Assembly: GCA_037127315.1 (NCBI GenBank)
Contig: JBBBDQ010000403.1
Coordinates: 62,001 to 126,000 of the forward strand
Reading direction: 5' to 3'
Source of the DNA: Ascarosepion bandense
Lineage: Eukaryota > Mollusca > Cephalopoda > Sepiida > Sepiidae
DNA length: 64,000 bases
The notes under the pieces were generated by a model. It saw only the letters and a list, made by a program, of their open reading frames with translations, had not been told where the DNA came from and did no database searches. The position numbers were made by a program, and so were the translations under genes. Of the stretch, positions 24,636 to 38,600 are shown piece by piece; position 1 is the stretch's first letter, and each line of letters begins with the position of its first letter.

Positions 24636-27600
24636 GTTCCATTTATAAATAAGTTTAGATTAAATTAGATTTAGATAGATATTTAATTTTTCATTTATTA
24701 TTGATCAGCCCATCCTCTTTCTTTAGCCATAAATTCATAATAGAGGTCTGTGGTCGGTCTTCAACAGAAAACCCCTTCCATGTATAAATCTGAAGTTTTT
24801 TTCATTGCAAATATAATTGCTAACACCTCCCCCCCTTTTTTTTTTGCTGTAGTTTTTTCTGCTGGTAGCAAATGTGAACCATGTGCGACTGCTTTCATAT
24901 TATTGTCATTGCATTTATGTAAAGTTACTGCTCCTTTTCCATAATCTGAAGCAACTACAATTTCTATTTTTGGATTGTTGTGCACTAATGATAAATCTGA
25001 CGTCAGTATTTAATTCTTTGAATGACTTATGACACTTGTCTAGGTCCATTTTATGTCTTTTTTTAAGTAAGTTGTTCAGTGTTCTCAAATCCTGAATATT
25101 AGGTACATAAATTTGATAGTAGTTTGCTAATCCCAGGAATGCTTTTAACCTAGTCATGTTAATTGGAGGAGGCATATTCTGAATTGCACCTGTCCGCAAC
25201 AAATCAGGTTAACAACCGTTTTGTCAATGATTTGTCTTAGGTACTTGATTTTAGGTAAAAATAATTCATACATTTTCTCACTGAGTTTGAACCCGTACAC
25301 TTGTAGTTTTTCCTACACTAACAGGTTGATAAACCAAATAGGCACATAAACCTTACAGTCAAATGTATCACTTCAATTGGTAGTGAGAGTAAAAATATCA
25401 AAACTTTTTGAATGTTATCTTTATTTGATTACTACTGTTATGAAGGCTTCTTTTTATTCTTGTGATTTACATTTATTCAATTAATGTTCTTTAAAAAAAA
25501 TAAAGATTTCTAGCTGAAGTGTACCATTTGTAAGTAGTTTATAATATTCTAATTCTTGCATTAATATTTCTGTTTCAGAAAAATAAAAGCAAATACTATA
25601 TCATTTTTGAAGATTTATTTTCTATTTCAGTATAAAATATTTGCATTAAATAATTTTCTTTCCTTTGAGAATACTTACCATATTTAATACAAATTTATAG
25701 TATAAAAACTTCTGTAGAAGTTTTTATACTATAAATTTTTGGTAGTTTTACTGTCATTATAATTGCTTAAGAACATTGTAGGTCATATATATTACATTGA
25801 CCAAAAAATTTGTTTGGTTTATTAAGTAAATTGTCTATCTAATAAGTGAACAACCTTTTTGTCCAATCCAGTATTTAATATTTTGATAATGCAAATTTAA
25901 CAAATTGTCTTTTGTAGCTTTTCAGGAATTAGAAAAACAACAAACCTATTATATATTTAGTTAGTTAAGTGCCATACATGATACACACTTTGGGCGATCA
26001 TGTCTTGAAAAAGACATGACTGACTAGGCAGAAGATTATCCCACAGTAGTTTGCCTTTGCTTTCTGCGGTAGGGAAGAGACGAATTAATACTTTTCCCAA
26101 GAGTATTTGTGTGTAAGTGAATGCAAGGAATTCAACTGGAATTTGAACTTGGCTCTCCGATTTGTCGTTCTGAGTCAATATCCATTGCACCACAATGCAC
26201 ATCTGTTATGATATATTAAACAATTTTAAAAAACATTTTTACTTCATTTTAGATGGCTTGGATAAACTTAGAGAGAAAATTAAAAGGCAGCAATTGGCTA
26301 GCAAAGGTAAGTGTCAATAGTTTTCCTGTTTTTATTTAATGTAACATGCTTTTATTCTCGTTGACTTTACCAAGAGTGACTCTCAAACCTTGTAATATAT
26401 AAACTTTAGCATTTTAAAAAAGATGTAATGTTTTTATTGTGCTCATCTGGTTAAGACAACCTTTCCTATAAAATGAATCAAGGATTTTCAAGAATCAAGA
26501 AAATGCTTGGCAGTTTTATTTTTGTTTTTAATTATGAACTCAAATCAAATTTTTTACACACTTATGAGGAGTACTAAAGATTTCTCAGCCTTCTCACTTC
26601 CAAAAATCTAAGTAATCAGTAAATTTTTAACATTATTTAAATTGTTCGGACTGTTGTCCTCATCTTTATTGCCATGTTTACGATATTTCGGTCGTCATAT
26701 GCTCTGGCCTTCTTCAGGTTCTAGGAATTTCAAATTGAACCCTATATTTCAGTCATTGGGGTATGTCATTCTCATTTTTCAGTTTGAAATTCCTAGCACT
26801 TGAAGAAGGCTGGAGCATACAACAGCCAAAACATCATAAACATGGCAATAACAATGAGGACAACAGTAAATGACAATTGTTAGCTACAGATGAAGAACAC
26901 AAGGGTGTTTACATATTTAGTCTATAAACAAGGGTTGCACTAGTTAATTAGCTAATAATCTATAATTGGCTGTATCAACACTTGATTAATTGGTTACTCC
27001 TTTTTTTTTTTTTTTTTTTTTTTTTTCAATTAATCTGTTTTCATGCTCTGTCATCCTTGTTTATTACATGACACAAAAGTTTCATCCCTGTCTCGGGAAT
27101 CATCAGTTATCTAAATACATAGAATTAATTTAAATAATATTCTCATGTTGAAAAGAGGAAATGCAACTATTTAAATACCAATTAATATTTGTTTCCCTGA
27201 GCTTTTTATACATTCCCTTGGCTTATGGCCACGTTACGTTGAAAATACTGATCATTAAAGTTAAGCAATGTCGAGTCTGCTCACTATCTACAAGAGTAAC
27301 TGTTTGTGAATACAAGGTGGTATAATGAATAATGGCTCAGAATTGTTAATCAGAGAGCAGAGTTCCAATTCCTGTTGGCTTCATTCTATTCACTTACACA
27401 CAAATACTTTTTTGGAAAGTATGAATCCGCCTCTTTCCTCCAGCTATGGGTTAATTAGTAAAACTTTTATCACTAAGCCATTATCTCCAAAACTAAAAGA
27501 AAGAAAAAATTGTTAGACTCTAAAAATATTTTCTGCCTTTAATTAACCTGCAAAAGATTGAAAAACTGTAGAAAACAAATCTGCAGTATTGATTAGTTAC

Positions 27601-29726
27601 GCAGATGTCTTTTAAATTTTTTTACATTCTCTGGAATATAAATGCGTAGAAACTACCATGACTATAATGTGAAAGATCAATTTTTATATATATATATATA
27701 TATTTTTCACTTTATATCCACACTATAATTTCTTGTTTGTTATCAAATTCTGATTATGCTCTAATTCACCTCTTATCTCTCTCAAGCTATAGGTTAATTA
27801 GTAAAGACTTGTATCACTAAATCATTACTTCTAAAAATATTTTCTGGCTTTAAATAACCTGCAAAGAGTTGATAAGCCATAGAAAATGAATGAATCAATT
27901 AGTTCTGTTAAACTTTTTTTTCCCCAAACGTTTTGATAGAAATTGAATTTACTTAACTGATTAATCAGTGCACCCTAATAGAATTAAAATCAAATTTTGA
28001 ATTGATTTCCATATTTTAAGTACCATTTTTGATGATAAAGAAAAGAAAAATCTTAGTAGCAATAGAGGTTTTACCTTCATAGCACATATTTAAACAGTAG
28101 CAAAATCTGTCCAAATAAATCTTTTTTTTTTTTTTTTTCTAAATAAGTTCATCTTTGAAATAAATCAAGTTAATGAAGAATGACAGAATAATGTTTGATT
28201 CATGAGCTTGTTTCATATCAATACTCTTTATTTGATATTAAAACTTACATATTTTATTGAAAGTATTCTATGCTTAGAACCTTCTTCATATAAACTGGTT
28301 TGAAATTCAGGATGGTTATTTATTGTATGAGGATGTGCTGAAACGTTCTTGGTTTAACAACAAATCTGACAACAAATTATCAAACATCAGAACTGTTTCT
28401 TTTTTATTTCTTCTTGTTTAGGCTGATAATTTTTCAGCACACACTCGTAATTGTTTTAATTTTATATTTGTGTTTTATTTGTTTATTATCATTCTGATAA
28501 AAGAATGACTGGTAATTATAGATCCATTACTTGGGTTAATTTTTTTTTTTTTTTTTTCTTTTTATGTTGAATGAAAGAGAATAAAAAGCCAGCAAATAGC
28601 AATGATAATGAAGTGATAGCTCCAGCCGATAACCAGTCTTGTATGACTGGCACCAAGGATTGTGTCGATGGTAACAATGCTAATAGTAGTCCTGCCATGA
28701 TGGAAGAGAAACCTCATACACCTGTACGAAAGGTATCTTATTGTGGACAGAATGTTGTTGACAATGAAGATGAAGAAAATGAAAGATGTGTAAAAGTGCG
28801 AAAAATTTCCACAAGTGTCCCATCTCCATCATACAAAGGTACGTAAACTCCATTTCCTATTTTTATTTATTTATTTTTTTTATATAGTGCTATGTCCCTT
28901 TAGGACATAGATAATGAAGACTGTATAAATTTTTCTTTGTTATTTGTGAATTGCCAAGACTTCTTGGGGAAAGATAGAGGCATGGTTTACTGTTGTCTTC
29001 TCTATGGTTTAGAATTTAATTTTCCTTCTTTTTAGGCTGATTGCCACCCAAGGCTAGAAAGACCAGTCTACCCTGTTATTAAACCCATAGCCAGTGAGAG
29101 AAGATATAAATTCATGCCTTTCTTAAGGGTATTTGTGTAAGAATTAAATTGAACAAAGGAGCTTGAAATTTTAACTGCCAACTTAATGTATTTTTTATGC
29201 TTATTCTCTTAATAGAAGAAAAATTGATTGCATTTTTTAAATTTATTTTTAATGATAAACTAAATGATTTTAAATAGTTTGCATGCAAAAGTTGATGAGA
29301 CACTTTAAAAGTAAAGCAGTAATTTATTTAAAAATCATTTTTACATTTCATGATGTCTGCCAAAAAATGGTTTCAACTTTCTACGTCCATCTTAATCCAT
29401 TCTTCAAACTGCCAATTCACAAAAAGAGATTAGCTTAGATCTTTCTCTTTCTGCTTTGATTTTTTTTCTTTCAAAGTTGGAAAAAAACGCATAATTAAGT
29501 ATTTACATGGTGATGTTCAATATCACTTAATAAACTTGAATTTTCATGTAAAAATGTTTTTAATAATTTTTTTGTCATAATTTTTGAGATGATGAATTAT
29601 GATTATATGTTTTTCTATTCCAATCAGGATGCTCATCTTGATTGTGATACTCACAATATTTTAGTTGCATCATCCAGCCTTCATCAATTGCCTGTTCTAA
29701 AATTAAAAAAAAACAAAAAACTGATA

Positions 29727-29759
<33 letters not shown>

Positions 29760-29824
29760 ACAAGTGTATATTGATGGGCATGTATAAAAATAAAAAGAGC
29801 TCTAATTCATGTATAGGTGGAGAT

Positions 29825-29859
<35 letters not shown>

Positions 29860-31550
29860 TGTATGCAAAAAATAATAAAAGTCCCTGACTTAAAATCCTA
29901 TAATACCAAATTGCTCTAGTACGCATATACAATAGATAAAACAAAGAAGCCCAGAGAAAGACTTGTCTCAAGTCAGGAAGCGATAAGCTGGGGTAATTAA
30001 TGTGATTTACAATACCAACCAATCATCAGAAATCCCAAGACATTTTTCTAACACATAGTTTTTCTCTGTCTTTTAGTCAAACTGATGATGCCAAAGAGAA
30101 CATAAGCTGTCTCCAGCAAAATGTGTCTTTGATAAAAAAATTTTTCTTTTTTTTTTTTTTTATCGCATCATCATCTTTTGTTTTGGATAATTTTATACAT
30201 TCTAACACACAGAGAACCCTTTATTCAATCTATATGAGTAGTTTGTTCTCATTCCATTTTATATACTCAGGGGAGATAATTCATATCATTGAATACTCAC
30301 TAGTTGCATTATTTGTTTTGCTCATCTTTTTTTTCCTATTGAGCTAGAGTATGTGATTTTTCAGCACTACCAGACCCAGAGATTGAACTTATATCAACCA
30401 GGAAACTAGTTTAATCCATGGGTCTGCTATTGCTGAAGGCCAGAGGGTAGAACAACTGAAATAATGTGAGTATATCACTCAATCTGAATATGATAATAAA
30501 TGCAACTCTGTATTCTATTCTAATAGTTCTTTTCTTGCCTGTGGAAATCTTTTCTGATTTCTTCTTTCCCTACAATCTTCAAATATTTGACATTTTCTGT
30601 CTTCCTGAACCCTGTTCTTTAATATTTTCTCCTTGCTAAAGTCTTCTCATTCGCTCCAACTTCCAGTATATCCCCTTGCACTCTAGTGGCAATATTGTCT
30701 TGCTTGGATTGAAACAAAAAACAGCAAAAAAAAAAAAAAAAAAAAGCAGCATCTTTTTCATGTGTAAATCATGCAACTAATATTTGTTTCATTTGTTGTG
30801 TTAGAAGGAATTGCTAAAGAATATATTTTTCATTGATGTTATATTTGTGGTCATTAAATTTGTATACCTTTATAAATGCCAGGTTTGTAACTTATTATCA
30901 ATGTTTTGTAGGTTTTACTGATCTTAAAGGAAAGCCTTGTGACAAAAGCAGCAATGCCATTAGTAAACTCAAGCCGAAACTTAAAGAGACAAATATTGAG
31001 TCCAAAATAAGTGATAAAAGTAAGTAATCAATTTTGCAAAGTAATTTTAACACATATTTCATTTGAATTAATTTTTCTTAAATATCTCTTTATGTAAAAC
31101 TTAATCTAATTTCCTTTTCCAAAACTGACGTTTTAATGAAATTCTTCCTTTATGATAAAGAGAACAAACACATCCTTCTGTCAACTCTATATCTTGGCCA
31201 TGATGGTTGTCTTAGTGGTCCCATCTGGACTGATTGATAATGTCCAGGTTTTCCTTTTTGTTAACTATTGATGAGACTCATATATAACCATATAAAAATG
31301 AACCCTATCAGTTACAAACCTAACATTTTATTTGATATTAATGTAGTTTTGTGTAATACAGGGTTTGTGGAGTTATCTTTGAGTTATAACTTGGAAGATT
31401 CTGAAGATGGTTTATGTCCTGTTGTTCAGGAACAGAGTTTAGAAGCTACCGATGAAAATTTGCTGAGAGTTAGCTCCAGCATTGATAATTTAATGCCTCA
31501 ACAAATCAAGACGGAAGTTAAAGTAGTTTGTTTAGAATTAGTTTCAGATT

Positions 31551-31584
<34 letters not shown>

Positions 31585-34500
31585 CTTGTTTTCATGCAAA
31601 CCATGATTTACAGTGTGTATGGGCTGACCAGATTTAACAATTGCCAAAATAAAAGGAATGATAGGGCTTCTTTTAATTTTTGTTCTTATGGCTCTGTCCT
31701 CTTTTTTTAGTTAATTCAATCAGTTAAGTGCCATACGTGATACACACTTGGGCGATCACGTCTCGAAAGAGACATGACTGACTGGGCAGAAGATTATCCC
31801 GCAGTAGGTTGCCATTGCTTTCTGCGGTAGACTGGTTGCCGACCAAGGCTATAGAACTCAATCTGTCCTGTTATTTGACCCATAACTGGAAGGAAGAGAC
31901 GGATTAATACCTTTCCTAAGGGTATTTGCGTGTAAGTGAATACAATGGATTCAACTGGAATTCGAACTCGGCTCCCCAGTTTCTCGTTCCGAGCCGATAT
32001 CCACTGTACCACAACGCACATTTACTAATCAAATATCAATCATCACCTGTTACACCCAATGGTGTTTTAGGACAGCACTTGCTGATTCTGTAACAAACTG
32101 TTTTTTATGGGGCAGGGTTGTTAGCCCTGCACCCAACCCCCAAACCTGGGGGAAGGTGTTTTATGAGACACCCAGTGAGGATCGAACTCACTACTCAATT
32201 GTAATGATTCTAGCGAGACAAGCTTGCTAACCATTACATCACCTCAAGGTGCCCTTAATTACTAATACTCATTATTAATTAGTAATATTCATTGCTTGTC
32301 CTTAAGTATTTATGCTTTCTTGCCTACATCCAAAAGGTTGGTTCCTTGTATTATCAGAAATATTTAGCAATTCATTTCATAATACGTTTTTACTGCAACA
32401 TAAATCTTTCCAATTTCTGACCACTAGCTACAAGAATCAGAGGTCGAAATACCTGATTCTTGTAACTTTGTTAAGTTTGTTTCATCTGGCTCGGTTAAAT
32501 TGAGTTTCAGGTTTGCATCATTGTGCTTCTCAGAAATCTAAGTACTAATTTGACTTAATCACTTATAATTAGTCTTTTTCATTAATTCCTTTCAGTAATC
32601 ACTTCCTTTGTTCAAGGCTGTGTTTTGTTGAGTACGACAGTGATGTAAGATCATATAAAGACAAGAAAAACTCTTTGATGATGAAATAACAATGCTATGA
32701 ATTTATCCGGATAAAAAATTGTCAAAGAAAATATTTGTAACTTTTGCATCATCATTAAAGTTTTGCTTACAACTTCATTTTGAAAAAAATTTTGTTACCG
32801 TAATACTTGTATAAAAGTTAATTAAACTGCATAAACCTGAAAGAAATGTGTTGCTCTAACGTTAATGGTGTTATTAACTATTAACTATTTCAGTACTAAC
32901 CACATCAGCAACAACCACTGCCACTTCTGATAAATGTGATAGCAAAACAAGTGTGACTGAGCCTGTTCGAGATAAAAACAAATCTCGACGAAAAGGTAAG
33001 TATTTATAAAGGATGTAAATGAGTATTTAATAATTTTAATTTTGCTTTCTAAGTTTGATTGATGTGCAGTGGATGTAATGGATAGTGGCTCGCAATGAAA
33101 ATACGAGTTTGAATTCCAGTCAAGTTCGTTATGTTCTCTTAGAAGTTTTAAATCCATTGCTTCCCCCTCCAGCTATTGGTTAAACAGTAGGACTTGTATC
33201 TGGAGAAGTTATCTCTAAAAAAATTATTAATGCAATCTTCACTCACAAAAAACAATTATTTTTACAATCCGAAATGTATTTCTGCTTTAAATAATCTGCA
33301 AAGAGTTAAGCTGTAAGAAAGGAAACCAATCAGTCCTGTTTGGTTCTTCTATAAGAATTTAATTTGTTATTTTGTCTTGAAGCTGAGTTTTCTGGGTTTT
33401 TTTTTTTGGTTTTTTTTTTTTCAAATTTGTAGCTATTTACTGAAACATATTTTGTGGTTTACTTGGATATCAATTTCTATTCCAAACTTTTTAGAGCTTT
33501 TTCTATTTCAGTTTAGTGTTTTATAATCATGTAGTTCTTTTTCTTTGTTTTACTAATTGTTCACTCAATGCAAGGCTCATGAGCCACTCAACACTAGCAA
33601 ATTCACCAATAGATTTGTTCTATATTTTTGTTGTGTACATCAGTAGTAATGATGAAACAAGCATTTATTTTACACAACAAATATTTTTGTTTTCAACATA
33701 ACCTCATCAATCTGCCTCTATCAATCACATAGGCCCAACAGAAGGATTCAACCAGTTCACACTCATGTGAACTGCTTGCTAAAATTATAGAATTTCAAAG
33801 AACCAGTTCCTGAACTGTGTTTTTTTTTTCTTTATCTCATATTTTTCAAGCCAATCAATTAATTTTCTGAAATTGGTTGTGCACAGCTTGTTCTTACTAA
33901 TCTTTTTTAAAATTGTAAAAATTTTTTTTCAATTTTATTTTTACTTATTTTGTTTACTTAATTTTTGTACAACAAAATGTGAAAATATTTGAATTATGTA
34001 TTTGCATCATTAATTCCTTAAAAAATAGATATTAAGAAAGAGGGAACTGGTTCATAAAAATGTAGAGTTCTGCATTGTCCTAAGCAAATTTTTGATAAAA
34101 ATTCAGTTAATAAAATGGGCACATTATCTGCCTCCATATATACTTGTTTTTATAATAGAACCTCAGCCCTGCCTGCTGGGGCTTCGGAATACACCGACTC
34201 AGGTCACACCAAGTCCTGATTCAGTCTTACAAACTCTGAAAAAATCTAAATCACAAGGTGGTGGTTGTAGGATCAATCATGCTAAGAATGAACAATTGTT
34301 TTAAACTGTTTGAGCAAGAAGTTAACTTTGGAACTAAGACTTAGGAGGTTAAACAATTAATGTCTCATCATGGTGTGAGTATACTGACTGTGTAGCCTTG
34401 ATCTGCCAAGGTGAGTAGGCTTCCACTCTTGGCATTTCCCTTTGTAGGCTTCCAGTCAGTGAAACATTATTTTATATGGATACAGAAAAAAAACCATGTT

Positions 34501-35642
34501 AAAAGACTCCACATGGAGTCAGATTCTGATCAAGTGCAAGCCGAGGTACCTTTTACTATATCTAAAAAACTAGAATTTAGAGAGGAGGTCCCACTAACTA
34601 AATTATCACTATTCCTGGTACAGAGGGTTATATACTCAATGGTTAATCCTAGTCTTTAAAATTATGTAAAAAAAAAAATGCAACCATTCTGGTAGAAATA
34701 TCAAATAAAAAAAAACATGCAAGTACACTGTTAAAGATTAAAAAGTTCCATAACATTTGTGTAAAAAGCATACCCACAGGTAGTTCATAATGGATATCCA
34801 TCACTTTGTACCATAGAAGAAATAAAAGCTGAGTTAAAATTAGAAAATGTGACAGACATCAAAAGGATAACAATAAAAAAACAAAACCAGATAATAAATA
34901 CAAACACACAGATATTAATTTTCAATATTCTGATACCACAATCCGAAATTAAAATTGGATATTTAATAGCCATCTAAAGAAGTATTGTACAAGAAAAAAC
35001 GTGCAAGATGTGGGGAAATAAAACCAAATGATGTTGATAGATGTAAAAATCAATCAAAACGTATCAACTGCAATGGAAATCACACAGCTGATGCTAAAGA
35101 ATGTAAGATCTAGAAAAAGAAATAATGAAAATCACTCAAAATATTACATTCCCAGAAGCAAGAAAACTTGAAGAAACATCTTTTTCTATACAAAATTCAC
35201 CAAAACAACACAAAGTATAAACAAAAATTTCGGAAATAACCTGGCAAAAAAGAAAATGGAAACACAATTAACATCATTAATAATGGAATTGCAAAATCTC
35301 ATTAAAGCTTTTAAAACCAGCATAACAAATATGAAAGTATTTCTCATTACCAAATTAAACCATAATCCAATAACTGAAGAAAAAGACAAGAATGAAACCC
35401 AAATCAGTAAGAAAAAACATAGATCTATATCAAAGACAAGAGAAAAAAAACATAAACCAACGTAAAATAGCCAAATAAGGACAGAGAAATCCAAAAATTT
35501 GAACAAACATAAATCAAAATGGATTCTACACCCTCAGTGCATCATAAACAAGATGACATAACAAAACAAAAATCTTACAATGGAAAGGAAATATAGTTAC
35601 TTAATATGCAATAAAACAACATAAAAAACAGTAAAAGTTAGA

Positions 35643-35676
<34 letters not shown>

Positions 35677-38600
35677 CCACTTAACCAACCATAGTACACA
35701 GTTCTTCAATGTAATTGGTGTGGGCTAAAAGCAAATCTTAAACTTTTACTGCTGCTAACAGAATTATGTTCAGATGCTTTTTGTCTTCAAGAAACCTTTT
35801 TAAAACAAGATAAATAAATATATGAGGCAGGACAAAAGGCCTGTGGAAGAAATCTAGTCCTCATTAGAAACTGCATCCCTCAGAGCCAAATTAATATAAC
35901 TACAAACTTTCAGACAGTTGTTATTACAGACAACCTACATAAAATCATTAACATATTATCAGTATATATTCCACCAAAAAACCCCATAAGTGAAGATGAA
36001 CTCCAAAATCTGATATATAAATTACCTAAGCCTTTGAATTTTATTCAGTCAGACAGTTAAGTGCCATATGTGATATATGCTTGAGCAATCATATCTCAAA
36101 AGAGACATGACTTACTGGGCAGAAGATTTTCCCACAGTAGGTTGCCATTACTTTCTGCAGTAGACTGGCTGCCAACCTAGGCTATAGAACCCAATCTGTC
36201 CTGCTATTTAACCCATAGCTGGAGGGAGTAGAGATGGATTAATACCATTCCCAAGGGTATTTGTGCATAAGTGAATGCAGCGAATTCAACTGGAATTCGA
36301 ATTTGGCTCATTGATTTCTCATTCCAAGCCCATATTCACTGCACCACAACATACATTTATTTTATTAGGAGACTTTAATACACTGCATGGGGAAATAGAC
36401 ATAGACCTAAAGTGGGGGAAAATCTTGGCGAAACTTTTAAATATGACTTTTGTCTACTAAATAAAAAAGCACATATATAAATCTTTTTTCTGGAAACTAT
36501 TCAGCCATTGATCTGACTAGACGTGACCCAACAGTATATTTGAATTTTTTGGGATATAAAAGATGACACCTATGGAGGTGACCATTCCTGATCCTACTGG
36601 AAAACATCAAACCAAGTAGTGAAAATGTACCCTACTGGAAAAGGGACAAAGCAAATTGAGACAAATTCAAAGAACTTCGAAAAGAAAATTCAACACAAAA
36701 CAACAATATAGCTTCAGCAGATTGCTTTACAGAGATACTAATCACTGTAGCAACAAAATGTATCCTCCAAAATTCAATACCTAATAGGCATTTCTATGAA
36801 AATTTAGCAAAGAACCTACAACAGTTACCTTAAACAATTACAGGTTACATAAATCTATGTTTCATAGAGCAGTGAAAGAAGCCCCCCCCCCCCCCCCGAA
36901 AAATTTTGGCAAAAATATTTCCACAAGCTAAGCTAAGCAACACAGATCCTTCATGTGGTGGCTCACACTGAATGGGGAGCAGACCAAAAAACTTAACATA
37001 CACTTTGTAGGACTCTAATTTGATCAAAACTATATTATATTAGCATTATATGCAGCCCATCAAGAAAATGTTGTTTAAAATTCCTTGATTCTACCATCCA
37101 TGGAAGATTAAGACTGGTGCTTGGGGCTTTTAAAACCAGTTGAAAGTTTATATGCAGATACTGACAAAAGTTCTAATTTTAGATGTGAAAAACAGGCACT
37201 ACAGTATCATACAAAACTAAAATCCTGTTCATCTAATTCTTTCTACAAAAATACATTCCTCCAACAACACAGAAACCTCTATCAGTAAAAAAGAAAAACT
37301 ATAAAAATGTTTAGGCTTCAAGTGGAACCTCTTATTGAAGAATCAAAAATACAACTGGTAGTAATCCATGCTAATATCATTCATAACATTCCTCCTTTGA
37401 CCATACAATCTCAAAAAATAATATTGGACTTATGCAAATTGAAAAAAATAAATATGCATCCTCTTAAACTATCCCAGATACACACCCATCCTTTACAGAT
37501 GGGTCCTAACATGAAAATATAACAGGATATGCAGCAATATCCCAAAAGAAAATAATCAGTGAATGCCTCCCAGACAAAACCTCCATCTTTAATGCTGCAG
37601 TTTGTGCCATAGATCTAGTGCTCAGCATTATTTTAACAAAGAAAACAAATGATTTATGATCTTTTCTGATTCACTATCAGTTTTAACAACACATATAACA
37701 GAAAACTGATAACCCATTAATAATCAGGTTGCTAAATAAACTTAATTTAATATCTGTGTCAATAGATGTTGTGCTGCAATGTATACCAAGTCACATTGGA
37801 ATAATCATAAATGTCAAAGTTTAAGCTGCTGCTAAACCTGTCGAAAATATGAAAATTGACATGAACTTTAAGATTGCTTACACTGGTTTATTAAACAAAA
37901 ATGGCAACAATGTTTGTGTATCAGTGAACTAAATAAATTGCTGTAAATCAAGTCAATGCTTGGAGAATGGAAGCCAGTACAACTCACTGTTTCGAGGAAA
38001 ACGTACTTCAAGATGAACAACATAAAGTATCTCTTTGAAAGAGCAAAGATGGATGATATATCACTTCTCAAAAGTAACTCTATACCGAAAAAATATAAAC
38101 CAATATGTAAATAAAACAAACAAAAATACTGATATCTAAACTAAAAAATTAGTTAATAACCATATGATTGTTAAAAAAAAAATAATTGAAACCATAAGAT
38201 TGCATAAAAAAAATAAAGAGTTGATATCATATGATTGGTGGGGGGGTTTAAAATTTTATATATAATAATAATGTCTTGGCTTCAAATGGCTCATGAGGGG
38301 TTGATAAGATGCAAAACCAAACAAACAATAGAACCTCATAAATTAATGTGGTTACTTCTACTTAACTCTTTGGTGGCCATTGTTCCTTGGGTGAAATATA
38401 TTTTAAAAATATATTTTTCTGGTACCAGACAAGTATTAAATTTAATTATTTTATTGAAAAAGACTACCATTGGTCTTGTATTAAAAAGAAATATCTTAAG
38501 TTATGTTCCACTAGTAGAACAATGGGCATGAAAATGTTTAGAAAATAAAGCAACCAGTCTTTTCATGCTCTAGTCAGATGTTACAACTATTTTGACTAAA

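Noticed and set aside
28571..28573. ATG as a translation start
   Set aside because: It lies before the splice acceptor of a CEP350 exon and would only be used in unspliced RNA.
29575..30022. Open frames with Tyr-Ile and Thr-His runs
   Set aside because: They are translations of the AT and TG microsatellites on either strand.
31268..31606. 112-codon open frame including a poly-Phe end
   Set aside because: The Phe run is translated from a 30 T intron run; only 31362 to about 31522 is likely exon.
38235..38531. 98-codon frame as a gene or a named transposase
   Set aside because: No motif that I could assign with confidence; left as unclassified.
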